Shown here in pieces: positions 8,201-18,192 of a stretch of 64,000 bases of DNA. The stretch spans positions 124,001-188,000 of the forward strand of contig NZ_BMLX01000002.1 in the NCBI RefSeq assembly GCF_014645535.1, given 5' to 3'. The DNA comes from Silvimonas iriomotensis. Lineage in GTDB: Bacteria; Pseudomonadota; Gammaproteobacteria; Burkholderiales; Chitinibacteraceae. The notes beneath the pieces were generated by a model, which was given only the letters and a program-made list of their open reading frames with translations, was not told where the DNA came from and did not search any database. Each line of letters starts with the position of its first letter. The stretch's first letter is position 1. Both the position numbers and the translations under genes were made by a program.

Positions 8201-9364
8201 TCAAGCCTTCAAATAGCCTTCGGCCAGCCCGGCCCACATTGCCGCCCCCGGCGTCAGGCACCCATCATTAAAGTCATACCCCGGGTTATGGATCATGCAG
8301 GACCCCTCGCCGTCGCCATTGCCGATAAAGAAATAACAACCGTTCGGGTTGGCATCGAGCATATAGGCGAAGTCTTCACTGCCCATCAGCGGGTGGGCGC
8401 CGTAGTGGGCGTGGCTATCGCCAAACAGGCTGGCGGCGACGCCGTGGGCGAAGCGCGTCTGGGTTTCGTCATTCATCAGCACCGGCGTGCCATGCCGGGC
8501 TTCAATGGTCGCCGTGGCGCCAAAGCTTTGCGCCTGCAGGCGCACCACGTCTTCAATGCGGGACAACAACAGCTTGCGGACTTGCCGGTCCAGCGCGCGC
8601 ACGCTCAGTTTCATCAGGGCCGTCGCCGGCACGACGTTGGCCACGTCACCCGCCTGAATGGAACCCACGGTGATCACCGCGGCATGCTGGGTATCGACAT
8701 TGCGCGAGACAATGGTTTGCAGCGCCAGGGTGATGCTGGCGGCCACGACAATCGGATCGACCGTGGTATGCGGCAAGGCGCCGTGCCCGCCCTTGCCGTG
8801 AATGGTGACATCCAGGCTATCGGCCGAGGCCATGAAAGCGCCGCTGCGAAAATAGAACTGCCCCACCGGCAAACCCGGCATGTTGTGCATGCCAAAAATG
8901 GCATCGCACGGAAAGCGCCGGAACAAACCGGCATCGACCATGGCTTGCGCGCCGCCCAGGGCTTCTTCTGCCGGCTGGAAAATCAGGTTGAGCGTGCCGT
9001 TGAAATGGCGGGTTTCGGCCAGATAACGCGCCGCGCCCAGCAGCATGGTGGTGTGACCGTCATGACCGCAGGCGTGCATGCGATTGGGAATCTGGCTGGC
9101 CCACGGTTTGGCAGTCGCCTCGTGAATGGGCAAGGCGTCCATATCGGCACGCAGGCCCAGCGTCTTGTGGCTGCTGCCGACTTTAAGCACCCCGACAAGG
9201 CCGGTTCTGGCGATCCCGCGATGCACCTCATAACCCCAGCTGGTGAGCTTTTCTGCCACCAGATCGCTGGTGCGGCTTTCCTCAAACCCCAGTTCCGGAT
9301 GGCGGTGAATACTGCGGCGGATTTCAACAAGTTCCGGCTCAAAGCGGCGCAAGGTATCGAACAT
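8201..9364 (-). CDS. M20-family metal-dependent amidohydrolase (hippurate hydrolase-like)
   Basis: A cytosolic zinc amidohydrolase/aminoacylase of 387 aa. The conserved start of the family is visible (RRSIHRHPELGFEE), then GLRADMDALP, the metal-binding block HACGHDGH with Cys99 and His101, FQPAEE, GMHN and the C-terminal IHNPGYDFND. Members cleave N-acyl amino acids or amides. The start at 9364 gives the usual length; an ATG at 9403 is possible and neither has a strong ribosome site. The substrate is not deducible. Confidence 0.9.
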   Translation of the reverse strand: MFDTLRRFEPELVEIRRSIHRHPELGFEESRTSDLVAEKLTSWGYEVHRGIARTGLVGVLKVGSSHKTLGLRADMDALPIHEATAKPWASQIPNRMHACGHDGHTTMLLGAARYLAETRHFNGTLNLIFQPAEEALGGAQAMVDAGLFRRFPCDAIFGMHNMPGLPVGQFYFRSGAFMASADSLDVTIHGKGGHGALPHTTVDPIVVAASITLALQTIVSRNVDTQHAAVITVGSIQAGDVANVVPATALMKLSVRALDRQVRKLLLSRIEDVVRLQAQSFGATATIEARHGTPVLMNDETQTRFAHGVAASLFGDSHAHYGAHPLMGSEDFAYMLDANPNGCYFFIGNGDGEGSCMIHNPGYDFNDGCLTPGAAMWAGLAEGYLKA

Positions 9365-9453
9365 GACAGATTCCAGAGGAGAAATGGCGGCCTGCACTTT
9401 CATGCTAATCAACGGGCCAGGGGCCGCGCAACGCAAAGCGGCAATCGGCAGGA

Positions 9454-9888
9454 TCAGCCGGCTTTGCGACGCAGCACCAGCGCCACCAGCCAGGCCAGCA
9501 CCGCCCCAATGCCACAGACCACGGCCGGCAACCATTGCTCGGTAAACTGGTAGACCTGTGCGGTACCGGGGCGATCTGGCGGGTACATCACAGCGACTTC
9601 TTCGCCCAGGTGCGGTACAGGCCACTTGCCGCTGTGCAAGGGTACAAAATCAACAATCTGGCCATCCGGCGTGCTGAAGCGCACCAGCGGTCTGGCGTCA
9701 CTGCTGCCCTGCGGACCGATCATGTTGACCACCTTGCCGGGCGCGGTGACGGTGCCGTCGCGACGGTCATACGCGCGTGAAGCCAGGATGATCCCGGCCA
9801 GCGACAAGGTCAGGGCCAGCAACAGCGGCACAATCACAAAACGGCCAGCGCGGGCCGGGGCGGGTTTTACTGTGGGGGTTTTCTTCAT
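9454..9888 (-). CDS. DUF3592-like membrane protein
   Basis: A protein of 144 aa with two hydrophobic segments, one near residues 18-38 and one near the C-terminus, enclosing an extracytoplasmic domain of about 75 residues. That domain has the pattern GTVTAPGKVV...PLVRFSTPDGQIVDF...GEEVAVMYPPDRP typical of DUF3592 proteins. Function unknown. The start at 9888 gives MKKTPTV; an alternative start lies at 9903. It is 90 bp upstream of the M20 gene on the same strand. Confidence 0.7.
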   Translation of the reverse strand: MKKTPTVKPAPARAGRFVIVPLLLALTLSLAGIILASRAYDRRDGTVTAPGKVVNMIGPQGSSDARPLVRFSTPDGQIVDFVPLHSGKWPVPHLGEEVAVMYPPDRPGTAQVYQFTEQWLPAVVCGIGAVLAWLVALVLRRKAG

Positions 9889-9953
9889 GAAAAAGGGCCT
9901 CAAACCGAGGCCCCGATTGTAGCGCGGCTGACGCCGGCCCGCCCATCGGCGTG

Positions 9954-11126
9954 CTATGCCCCCGCTGCGATCTGCCCGGGACTATAAAAACGTTTGAACA
10001 TGGCAGAAAACGCGCACGCCAACAGGCAGGTCAGCGCCACAAACATCAGGCTCAAGTTACGCAGTTCGGCCGGGTAACACAGGAAAAAGAACAGCGGGAT
10101 GTTGATCAGCGCCGCCAGTTTGAAATGACGTAACAACACCGGCGGAGCCAGTTTCCAGCTTGCCAGTAACAGTTGTGCCACCAGCGCAATATTGATCAGG
10201 TTAAAGCCCTTGGGCAGCAACAGGCCGTAGTGAAACTCAAACTGCCCGAAATGCCTGAAGTGGCGGTAGTAATCCAGTTGATCGCGCCAGTGAACCTCGA
10301 TCGGGCCACCGGGATTGCCGACATAGCGCGCCTTGATCATCAGGTAAACGCAGCCGGACAAAAACACACCTGCGCCCGTCCAGAACAGCGCGGCGCGGGT
10401 GCCGATGCGGGCTTGCCAGATCGGCAGCAAGGTCACCAGAAAAAAGAAATAGGACTCTTTGTTGTAGGTCCCCAAAGGCGCCAGCAGCAAGATCCACCAG
10501 GGCGAGCCTGCCACCGCCGCCCATGCCCCCAGCGAAAAAAACATGATCTCGCCAAAGTCATAAAAATTGCCGCCCACGGTCAGCACAATGGGATACGCCA
10601 GTACCAGCACCAGCGCCGCCAGCAACGAGGCGATCCGGTCTTGCGTCCAGGCTTCTGCCACGCGCCAGACGGCCACCGCAGCCATCAGAAAAGCGCAATA
10701 GCCCAGCACATACACAACATAAAATGCCAGATTGACCCCGGGACCCGGGCCGGCCGCCGCTTTGGCTCCGTTGTAAAAGTCGCCCAGATTGTGTTCGCCC
10801 AGCTGGGTGACCAGCCGCTCATGCAAGCCCGCCGGCATGTGCTGATCGATCCACATGCCCGATTCAACGATCAATCTGCGGTACACCCACGGTCGCTTGG
10901 CCGTACCGTCCATGGTCGCCTGCAAGATACAGGGCTCTTTGTTGACAAGGCCGCAAAACCCCCACTGCGCAAAAAACGAGCTGTACGCTGCGGCCGTGCA
11001 ACACACCAGCAGCATCACCACGGGCAGGCGCCGCAGCACCGTGCGCAACATCAACCAGGCACGAGACTCCGCCTTGTCCGCCGCTTTGCCCGAGGCGATA
11101 CCGGTGGTCTGGGCAATCATGTTCAT
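9954..11126 (-). CDS. Polytopic membrane protein, possible GT-C-like glycosyltransferase
   Basis: A protein of 390 aa with about nine hydrophobic helices, the first near residue 35. A loop of about 85 residues follows TM1 and contains the charged stretch KRPWVYRRLIVESGMWI. I see no diagnostic motif. It lies 15 bp downstream of the HAD-UbiA gene and has a GGAG ribosome site, so it is the third gene of that operon. By context it could transfer a lipid-linked sugar outside the membrane, as GT-C enzymes do; this is inference from position and topology only. Confidence 0.72.
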   Translation of the reverse strand: MNMIAQTTGIASGKAADKAESRAWLMLRTVLRRLPVVMLLVCCTAAAYSSFFAQWGFCGLVNKEPCILQATMDGTAKRPWVYRRLIVESGMWIDQHMPAGLHERLVTQLGEHNLGDFYNGAKAAAGPGPGVNLAFYVVYVLGYCAFLMAAVAVWRVAEAWTQDRIASLLAALVLVLAYPIVLTVGGNFYDFGEIMFFSLGAWAAVAGSPWWILLLAPLGTYNKESYFFFLVTLLPIWQARIGTRAALFWTGAGVFLSGCVYLMIKARYVGNPGGPIEVHWRDQLDYYRHFRHFGQFEFHYGLLLPKGFNLINIALVAQLLLASWKLAPPVLLRHFKLAALINIPLFFFLCYPAELRNLSLMFVALTCLLACAFSAMFKRFYSPGQIAAGA

Positions 11127-11141
11127 CCGGCGTACTCCGCT

Positions 11142-12632
11142 TTACCCGAAGGTACTGGCCACAATGATCAGTGCGGCCACCACCGCCGTTTGCTGGCTCA
11201 CACGGTCACGCACGGCAAACACCACCGGGTCATCCTGCACCAGCCCCCGGTTCGCCATCAGCCACAAGCGGCAGACCCAGAACATCAGCAACGGGCACAG
11301 TGCCCACAATACATAAGGCGTCTTGTACAGCGAGCCGACATCCGGGCTGTTGATGTACAGCGCCAGCACCAGCACGCTCAACAGGCAACTGGAAACACCC
11401 ATGGCCATCACCACGTACTGGTCGGCCACCAGATAATTGCGACCAGAGACTTTGTCCCGCCCGGCTTCTTCCAGCGCCAGCAGTTCCGTGTAGCGCTTGA
11501 CCAGCGCCAGCCCCAGGAAGATGAACATGGAGAACGCCAGCAGCCAGAACGTGGGTACGACGCTGATCGCCGCCGCGCCGGCAATGATGCGGATGGTGTA
11601 CAGCGCGGCCAGCAGCACCACATCCACCGCCATCTTGCGCTTGAAGCTGAACGAATATGCGCTGGTGAGCAGCAGGTACACCAGCAGCACGGCCAGCAAT
11701 TGCGGCGAGATCACCGCCGCAAGCAGCAAGCCTGCCAGCAGCAGCAGCGGCACCGCGACAAAGCCCACGCCCAGCGGCAACTCGCCCGAGGCAAACGGGC
11801 GCTTGCGCTTGCGCGGGTGCAAGCGGTCAGACTCCAGATCCAGCAGATCGTTGACGAGATAAATGGACGACGCGCACAGGCCGAAGGCGATAAACGTCGC
11901 CACGCCCGCCCCTGCGGACGCCACGTCACCCAGCCGGTGCGACACCAGCAGCGGGATGAACACCAGGATGTTTTTCAGCCACTGATGCACCCGGGCCGCG
12001 CGTACAAAAGACTTCCACATGCCGCGTACCGGCGTATCTTCAGTCAACTCTGCTACCTGGCCTTGCGTGCGCATGAACCAGGCCCGCGCCGTGCTGTCTG
12101 GCCGCACGCAACGGGCCACGCCCGCTTCCTGCCAGATCGCCACGTCATCGGCGCTGTTGCCGATATATTCAAAACTGCGTTGCCCCACCACTTGCTTGAT
12201 GGCATCCAGCTTGCGCGTGCTGGACACATTTACGCCATTGCCCGATGCCAGTACCCCGTCAAACACCTTCAGATGCCGGGCGACGGCGTCGGCAATGCGC
12301 TCATCCGAAGCGGTTGCCAACCAGACTTCAACCCCCGCCTTGCGGGACTCATCCACATACTTGAGCACGGCCGGGTTATACGGCAGCAGCGAGGGATCGA
12401 ACTCGAAATCGGTCGCCAGTTTCTTTTTCAGGTCGGCCTTGCCGCCGAACAACCAGAAAATGACGCGAAAGAACGTCCACACCGAGCGTTTGATCTGGAA
12501 CAGCAAAGACTCGACCAGCATGTCGGTCTGCACCAGCGTGCCATCCAGATCAACAAACAGATAGCGCGGGCGTACTGTGGGCGCCGGCTGGGCCGGCTGT
12601 GCCGGTTGGGCTGCAAAATCAGTCGTACTCAT
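11142..12632 (-). CDS. HAD-UbiA fusion, polyprenyl-phosphate phosphoribosyltransferase-like
   Basis: A 496-aa two-domain protein. Residues 20-200 are a HAD-type phosphatase (DLDGTLVQTD with Asp28 and Asp30; ATASDER; GNSADDVA). Residues 215-490 are a UbiA prenyltransferase with about eight membrane helices and the motif NDLLDLESDRLHPRKRKRP at residues 261-279. That motif form is typical of decaprenyl-phosphate 5-phosphoribosyltransferases, which make the lipid precursor of D-arabinofuranose; the fused HAD domain could remove the 5-phosphate. An Ala-Gln-Pro repeat leads the protein. The gene overlaps the upstream flippase gene by 4 bp. Confidence 0.88.
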   Translation of the reverse strand: MSTTDFAAQPAQPAQPAPTVRPRYLFVDLDGTLVQTDMLVESLLFQIKRSVWTFFRVIFWLFGGKADLKKKLATDFEFDPSLLPYNPAVLKYVDESRKAGVEVWLATASDERIADAVARHLKVFDGVLASGNGVNVSSTRKLDAIKQVVGQRSFEYIGNSADDVAIWQEAGVARCVRPDSTARAWFMRTQGQVAELTEDTPVRGMWKSFVRAARVHQWLKNILVFIPLLVSHRLGDVASAGAGVATFIAFGLCASSIYLVNDLLDLESDRLHPRKRKRPFASGELPLGVGFVAVPLLLLAGLLLAAVISPQLLAVLLVYLLLTSAYSFSFKRKMAVDVVLLAALYTIRIIAGAAAISVVPTFWLLAFSMFIFLGLALVKRYTELLALEEAGRDKVSGRNYLVADQYVVMAMGVSSCLLSVLVLALYINSPDVGSLYKTPYVLWALCPLLMFWVCRLWLMANRGLVQDDPVVFAVRDRVSQQTAVVAALIIVASTFG

Positions 12633-13003
12633 TTTGTCCCCACAATGTAAACGCCAAGCGCCACGATGCAGCTGCCCAGAATTTTCCAGGCGCTGATATG
12701 TTCATTGAAAACCAGCCCGCCCAGCACCACGGTCACAATCAAACCCAGCGCCACGAACGGGTATGCGGTACTGACATCCACACGGGCCAGCACCCCCAGC
12801 CACACCACTGCCCCGCCGAAATACAGCATCAAGCCGCCCAGCACCCACGGGTTCAGTGCCACACCCGTTGCCAGTGCAGGCAGGTTCATGGAATGCAAAG
12901 CGCGCTGGATGCCTTCATCAACCATGCCGCGTTTGAGCAGCATCTGCGCACAAGCTGAACAACTGACACTAATCAGGATCAGCGTAAAAATAAGCCGGGA
13001 CAT
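12629..13003 (-). CDS. SMR/EamA-type small membrane flippase (ArnE/F-like)
   Basis: A protein of 124 aa with four hydrophobic helices, the size and arrangement of small multidrug resistance and ArnE/ArnF-type lipid-sugar flippase subunits. The C-terminal half (NPWVLGGLMLYFGGAVVWL, then STAYPFVALGLIVT) matches that group. The ATG at 13003 has GGAGGGA just upstream. Its stop overlaps the start of the HAD-UbiA gene, and the pairing suggests it flips the polyprenyl-phosphate sugar made by that enzyme; this role is inferred. Confidence 0.85.
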   Translation of the reverse strand: MSRLIFTLILISVSCSACAQMLLKRGMVDEGIQRALHSMNLPALATGVALNPWVLGGLMLYFGGAVVWLGVLARVDVSTAYPFVALGLIVTVVLGGLVFNEHISAWKILGSCIVALGVYIVGTK

Positions 13004-13263
13004 GCCTTCCCTCCAGAAAACCAACAGACTTTTCGTTGCATTGCACAATTACAATAACTTTCCATTGTTTCAGTTTCAACACCACACAAATTGTCAAACA
13101 AAGAAAGTATTGGTGATTTTGCAGTAATCTAAAGTCTTTCAGCAAGCTGGCGCGACAAAACGTTTCAGACAGACGGCAGTGAGAGAAGTCTTGTTGTATC
13201 AAACAAACAACAACATTTTTTGATCTGCTGACGCTCGGCTTCATTCTTACAAAACAGGCCCAT
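13004..13263 (-). promoter_or_regulatory. AT-rich leader and promoter region of the glycosylation operon
   Basis: This is the most AT-rich gene-free stretch nearby, with runs such as ACAATAACTTTCC and AACAACATTTTTT, in contrast to the GC-rich surroundings. It immediately precedes the flippase gene, so it probably contains the operon promoter. I could not single out a convincing -35/-10 pair, and I see no coding capacity. Confidence 0.4.
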
Positions 13264-13302
13264 TAAAAAAGCAAAACCCCGGACCAGGCCGGGGTTTTGC
13301 TT
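13264..13302 (-). terminator. Rho-independent terminator after mmsA
   Basis: A perfect 12-bp stem (GCAAAACCCCGG with CCGGGGTTTTGC) with a 6-nt loop, followed on the minus strand by a run of six T. It lies 60 bp downstream of the mmsA stop codon. Confidence 0.9.
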
Positions 13303-13362
13303 TCAGGCCGTTTTTATATCTATAGATACCTCCAGATACAAAACGCCAGATGTAAGCAGGGT

Positions 13363-14886
<1,524 letters not shown>

Positions 14887-14978
14887 GGTGTGTCTCTTCT
14901 GGTTTTGATGCGTGTTCGATTGTGGGTCGTATTCATGGGCGATCAGGCGCGTGCACTTCTTGCCCAGCGTCGTACCGG

Positions 14979-14998
14979 ATTCCCGCCTGTGCGGGAAT
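14979..14998. repeat. dRS3-like 20-bp palindromic repeat
   Basis: ATTCCC, eight bases, GGGAAT, with GC/GC extending the stem: an exact match to the dRS3 core described in Neisseria. It lies between the aminotransferase and mmsA. The same palindrome, exact or degenerate, recurs inside the larger repeats of this window. Confidence 0.8.
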
Positions 14999-15068
14999 GA
15001 CAAGCCAGGGTGGATCTGGAACGCCGTGACAATCCACCCTCACACAAGTTGATCAGTAACCTGGCGCC

Positions 15069-16421
15069 TTAGCCCATCACCTTGCGGATACACCGCCGCA
15101 GGCCGTCGACCATGGCGCGGATTTCGTCCGGCGTGGCAATAAAGGGGGGGCCCATGGCCACCGTATCGCCCGTCACGCGGAACAGGAATCCCTCTTCAAT
15201 CCCGGCCTCAAACAGCTTGAAGGCGCGCAGGCCAGGCTGCCCTTCGATCGGTGTGAGGTCAATGGCAGCAGCCAGACCAATGTTGCGGATATCGACCACG
15301 CCCGGTTCGCCCTGCAGGCCGTGAATGGCTTCTTCCAGCACGGGTTCCAGATCGCGGGCGCGTTGCAGCAGGCCGTCCTGTTCAATGATATCCAGCACCA
15401 CATTGCCTACGGCGGCGGCCAGCGGATGGCCAGAGTACGTATAGCCGTGCATGAACTCGACCGCGTGCGCCGGGCCGTTCATGAAGGTGTTGTAGATCTC
15501 GTCGCGCACGATCACGCCGCCCATCGGCACCACGCCGTTGGTGATGCACTTGGCAAAGGTGATCATGTCTGGCGTCACGCCAAAGCGTTGGGCGCCAAAC
15601 CATTCGCCCAGACGACCAAAGCCGCAGATGACTTCATCAAAAATCAGCAGGATGCCGTGTTTGGTACACAGTTCGCGCAGGCGTTGCAGATAGCCTTCCG
15701 GCGGCACCAGCACACCGGTGGAGCCCGCCATGGGTTCAACAATGACGGCGGCGATGGTCGAAGCATCATGCAGCGCCACAAGGCGTTCCAGCTCATCCGC
15801 CAGATGCGCGCCCCACTTGGGCTGGCCGCGGCTGAAGGCCATTTGCGAAAGATTGTAGGTGTGCGGCAGGTGATCCACGCCGTTGAGCATCAGCGGCGCA
15901 AACATCTTGCGGTTGGCGACCATGCCGCCGACCGAAATCCCGCCCATGCCCACGCCGTGATAGCCGCGTTCCCGGCCAATCAGCCGCGTGCGGGTGGCCT
16001 CGCCGCGCAGGCGGTGATAACCAATGGCGATCTTGAGTGCCGTATCGACTGACTCTGAACCGGAGTTACAGAAGAACACGTGATCCAGCCCTTGCGGCGC
16101 CAGGCTGGCAATCCGCCCGGCCAGCCGCAGCGTTTGCGGGTTGGCCAGCTGGAACGCCGTGCTGTAGTCCAGTGTTTCTGCCTGTTCTTTCAGCGCCTGT
16201 GCAATACGCGGATCGCCATGACCCAGCGCGGTACACCACAGACCAGACAAGCAATCAAACAGGGTTTTGCCCTCTGCAGTCTGGTAATACGCGCCCTTGG
16301 CCGAAACCAGCGTGCGCGGGGCCGGGTTGGCCTTGAAAGCACGGTTGCCGGTGAACGGCATCCAGTACGGTTCTGCGTTGAGCTGGGCGTTATCCAGCGC
16401 GGCGGGGTGTTTTGAATTCAT
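15069..16421 (-). CDS. Beta-alanine (omega-amino acid):pyruvate aminotransferase
   Basis: A class III PLP aminotransferase of 450 aa. The start region (PYWMPFTGNRAFKANPAPR) matches the Pseudomonas omega-amino acid:pyruvate aminotransferase type. The PLP pocket shows CNSGSESVD, Asp262 in LIFDEVICGFGR and the Schiff-base Lys291 in FAKCITNG. It would convert beta-alanine and pyruvate to malonate semialdehyde and alanine, feeding mmsA 182 bp downstream. The ATG at 16421 has GGAG upstream. It is divergent from a MocR regulator, which probably controls it. Confidence 0.92.
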   Translation of the reverse strand: MNSKHPAALDNAQLNAEPYWMPFTGNRAFKANPAPRTLVSAKGAYYQTAEGKTLFDCLSGLWCTALGHGDPRIAQALKEQAETLDYSTAFQLANPQTLRLAGRIASLAPQGLDHVFFCNSGSESVDTALKIAIGYHRLRGEATRTRLIGRERGYHGVGMGGISVGGMVANRKMFAPLMLNGVDHLPHTYNLSQMAFSRGQPKWGAHLADELERLVALHDASTIAAVIVEPMAGSTGVLVPPEGYLQRLRELCTKHGILLIFDEVICGFGRLGEWFGAQRFGVTPDMITFAKCITNGVVPMGGVIVRDEIYNTFMNGPAHAVEFMHGYTYSGHPLAAAVGNVVLDIIEQDGLLQRARDLEPVLEEAIHGLQGEPGVVDIRNIGLAAAIDLTPIEGQPGLRAFKLFEAGIEEGFLFRVTGDTVAMGPPFIATPDEIRAMVDGLRRCIRKVMG

Positions 16422-16686
16422 GCACAAGCTCCACAACAAGTGTCGAACGGGGATGCTTGCAATGTACGCAGGCGCACCAGGCATGCATATATACAGTTGC
16501 ACAAGTCAGCGGCAGAACTGTCTATATCGCGCTACCAGTACAGTTGTCATAAATCGAACAATAGCGCGCTCTGGCAGGCGATCTTGTGTCAGGACAGGCG
16601 CTGGCGCAGCCCATGACACACGCTTGCGTCCTGTACATATACAGCGTGTATGATCAAACCATCCGCCGCTCCTGCCCTGTACCCGC
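16422..16686. promoter_or_regulatory. Divergent promoter region with repeated TACAG motifs
   Basis: The region between the aminotransferase and the MocR gene carries related motifs: ATATACAGTTGCAC near 16489, AGTACAGTTGTC near 16537 and CATATACAGCGTGT near 16637. MocR regulators usually bind spaced direct repeats in such divergent promoters, so these are candidate operators. The assignment is by eye. Confidence 0.45.
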
Positions 16687-18114
16687 ATGAACCACCGCAC
16701 CGCCCTGCCCGCCTTTGCGCTTGATACCGCCAGCACCGTGCCGCTGGTGACGCAATTGCACGACGTCATCATTGAGCAGATCAACCGCGGTTTGTGGGCC
16801 GCCGGGATGCGCCTGCCTTCGGTCCGGGCACTGGCCAAAGCGTGCGCGGTGAGTACGCTGACGGTGACCAATGCCTATAACCGGCTGGTGGCCGAAGGGT
16901 ATGTCGAAGCGCGCCGGGCCAGCGGCTATTTTGTGCAGGCGCGCTTGCCGGAAAAACCCCGCGCCCGGGTGGATGACACGCCCTTGTCCATCGATTCTTT
17001 GCTGCTGCTGCAGCGGGTGTATGGCGACGACTCGCTCAGCATCAAACCTGGCAGCGGCTGGCTGCCCGATGCCATGCTGTTTACCGATGGCATCAAGCAT
17101 GGTCTTGCGACCCTGGCCCGCCGTCAGCCCAATGCCTTTGCCCGCTACGGCCATGCGTATGGCTACGCGCCATTGCGCCAGCAGATCCAGACCCAGCTGG
17201 CCGCACGCAATATCGACGCCGCACCCGAACAGATCATCCTCACCCACGGCGCCAGCCACGCGCTGGACCTGGTCGCCCGCACGCTGTTGCAACCCGGCGA
17301 TACGGTACTGGTGGATGACCCCGGCTACTGCAACCTGCTGCCCACTTTGCGCCACATGGGCGTGAACATTGTCGGCATTGAATTCACCACCCAGGGCCCG
17401 AATACCCAGGCGCTGCAACGCGCGGCCGAACAGCACCAGCCCAAGGCGTTTTTCACCAACACCAATCTGCAAAACCCGACCGGCGCGTGTTGCTCCCCGG
17501 CCACCGCGTTCCGCATTCTGCAACTGGCCGGCCAGCATGATTTCTACGTGGTGGAAGACGACATCTTTGCCGATCTGCACCCCGCCACGGCGCACAGCCT
17601 GGCCGCACTGGACCAGTTGCAGCGGGTGATCCACATTGGCAGTTTCTCCAAGACGATCTCGCCCAGCCTGCGCGTCGGCTTCATGGCCTGCCACCCGGCG
17701 CTGGCCGAGAAACTGGTGTTCGCCAAAATGGCACAAGGGCTGACCACCTCAGAGATCAACGAGCAACTGGTGCACGCCATTCTGGTGGAAGGCAACCATC
17801 GCTCTCACCTGGCCCGCCTGCGCGCGCGGCTGGCCGAAGCGCAGCAACAAACGGGCGACGCCCTCACTGATTGCGGCCTGCAACTCTTTCACCGCCCCGC
17901 CGGCGGCATGTTTGTCTGGGCCGGTCTGCCCGCCCATACCGATATGCAAGCACTGGCCGCAGACGCCGCCCGTCAGGGCATGCTGCTGGCGCCAGGCTAT
18001 CTGTTCAAACCGGACCAGTCCGCCACGCCGTGGATGCGCTTCAATGTGGCCCACGCGCAGTCGGCAGAGTTGTATCGTTTCTTGCAAAAAACCTGTACCG
18101 CTTCAACGTCTTAG
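16687..18114 (+). CDS. MocR-family regulator (GntR wHTH plus aminotransferase domain)
   Basis: A 475-aa protein. A GntR winged helix lies at about residues 15-85 (LPSVRALAKACAVSTLTVTN), then a linker, then a class I aminotransferase fold from about residue 110 with the PLP lysine Lys322 in GSFSKTISPSLRVG and the aspartate of VVEDDIFAD. MocR proteins use PLP and an amine or amino acid to switch DNA binding. Its position opposite the beta-alanine aminotransferase suggests control of beta-alanine or polyamine catabolism; the ligand is inferred, not seen. Confidence 0.92.
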   Translation: MNHRTALPAFALDTASTVPLVTQLHDVIIEQINRGLWAAGMRLPSVRALAKACAVSTLTVTNAYNRLVAEGYVEARRASGYFVQARLPEKPRARVDDTPLSIDSLLLLQRVYGDDSLSIKPGSGWLPDAMLFTDGIKHGLATLARRQPNAFARYGHAYGYAPLRQQIQTQLAARNIDAAPEQIILTHGASHALDLVARTLLQPGDTVLVDDPGYCNLLPTLRHMGVNIVGIEFTTQGPNTQALQRAAEQHQPKAFFTNTNLQNPTGACCSPATAFRILQLAGQHDFYVVEDDIFADLHPATAHSLAALDQLQRVIHIGSFSKTISPSLRVGFMACHPALAEKLVFAKMAQGLTTSEINEQLVHAILVEGNHRSHLARLRARLAEAQQQTGDALTDCGLQLFHRPAGGMFVWAGLPAHTDMQALAADAARQGMLLAPGYLFKPDQSATPWMRFNVAHAQSAELYRFLQKTCTASTS

Positions 18115-18192
18115 CTGCGCTTCACTATACTGGCAATCAGGGCTGGCCCGGCCGCGGGACAAAAAGCCCGACTGCTGCAGTGGGGGGCGATA

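Noticed and set aside
10173-12650. Very long open frame on the + strand (825 codons)
   Set aside because: It lies opposite the HAD-UbiA and membrane-protein genes. The translation is Arg/His/Gln-rich with no family features; it is a shadow caused by high GC codon use.
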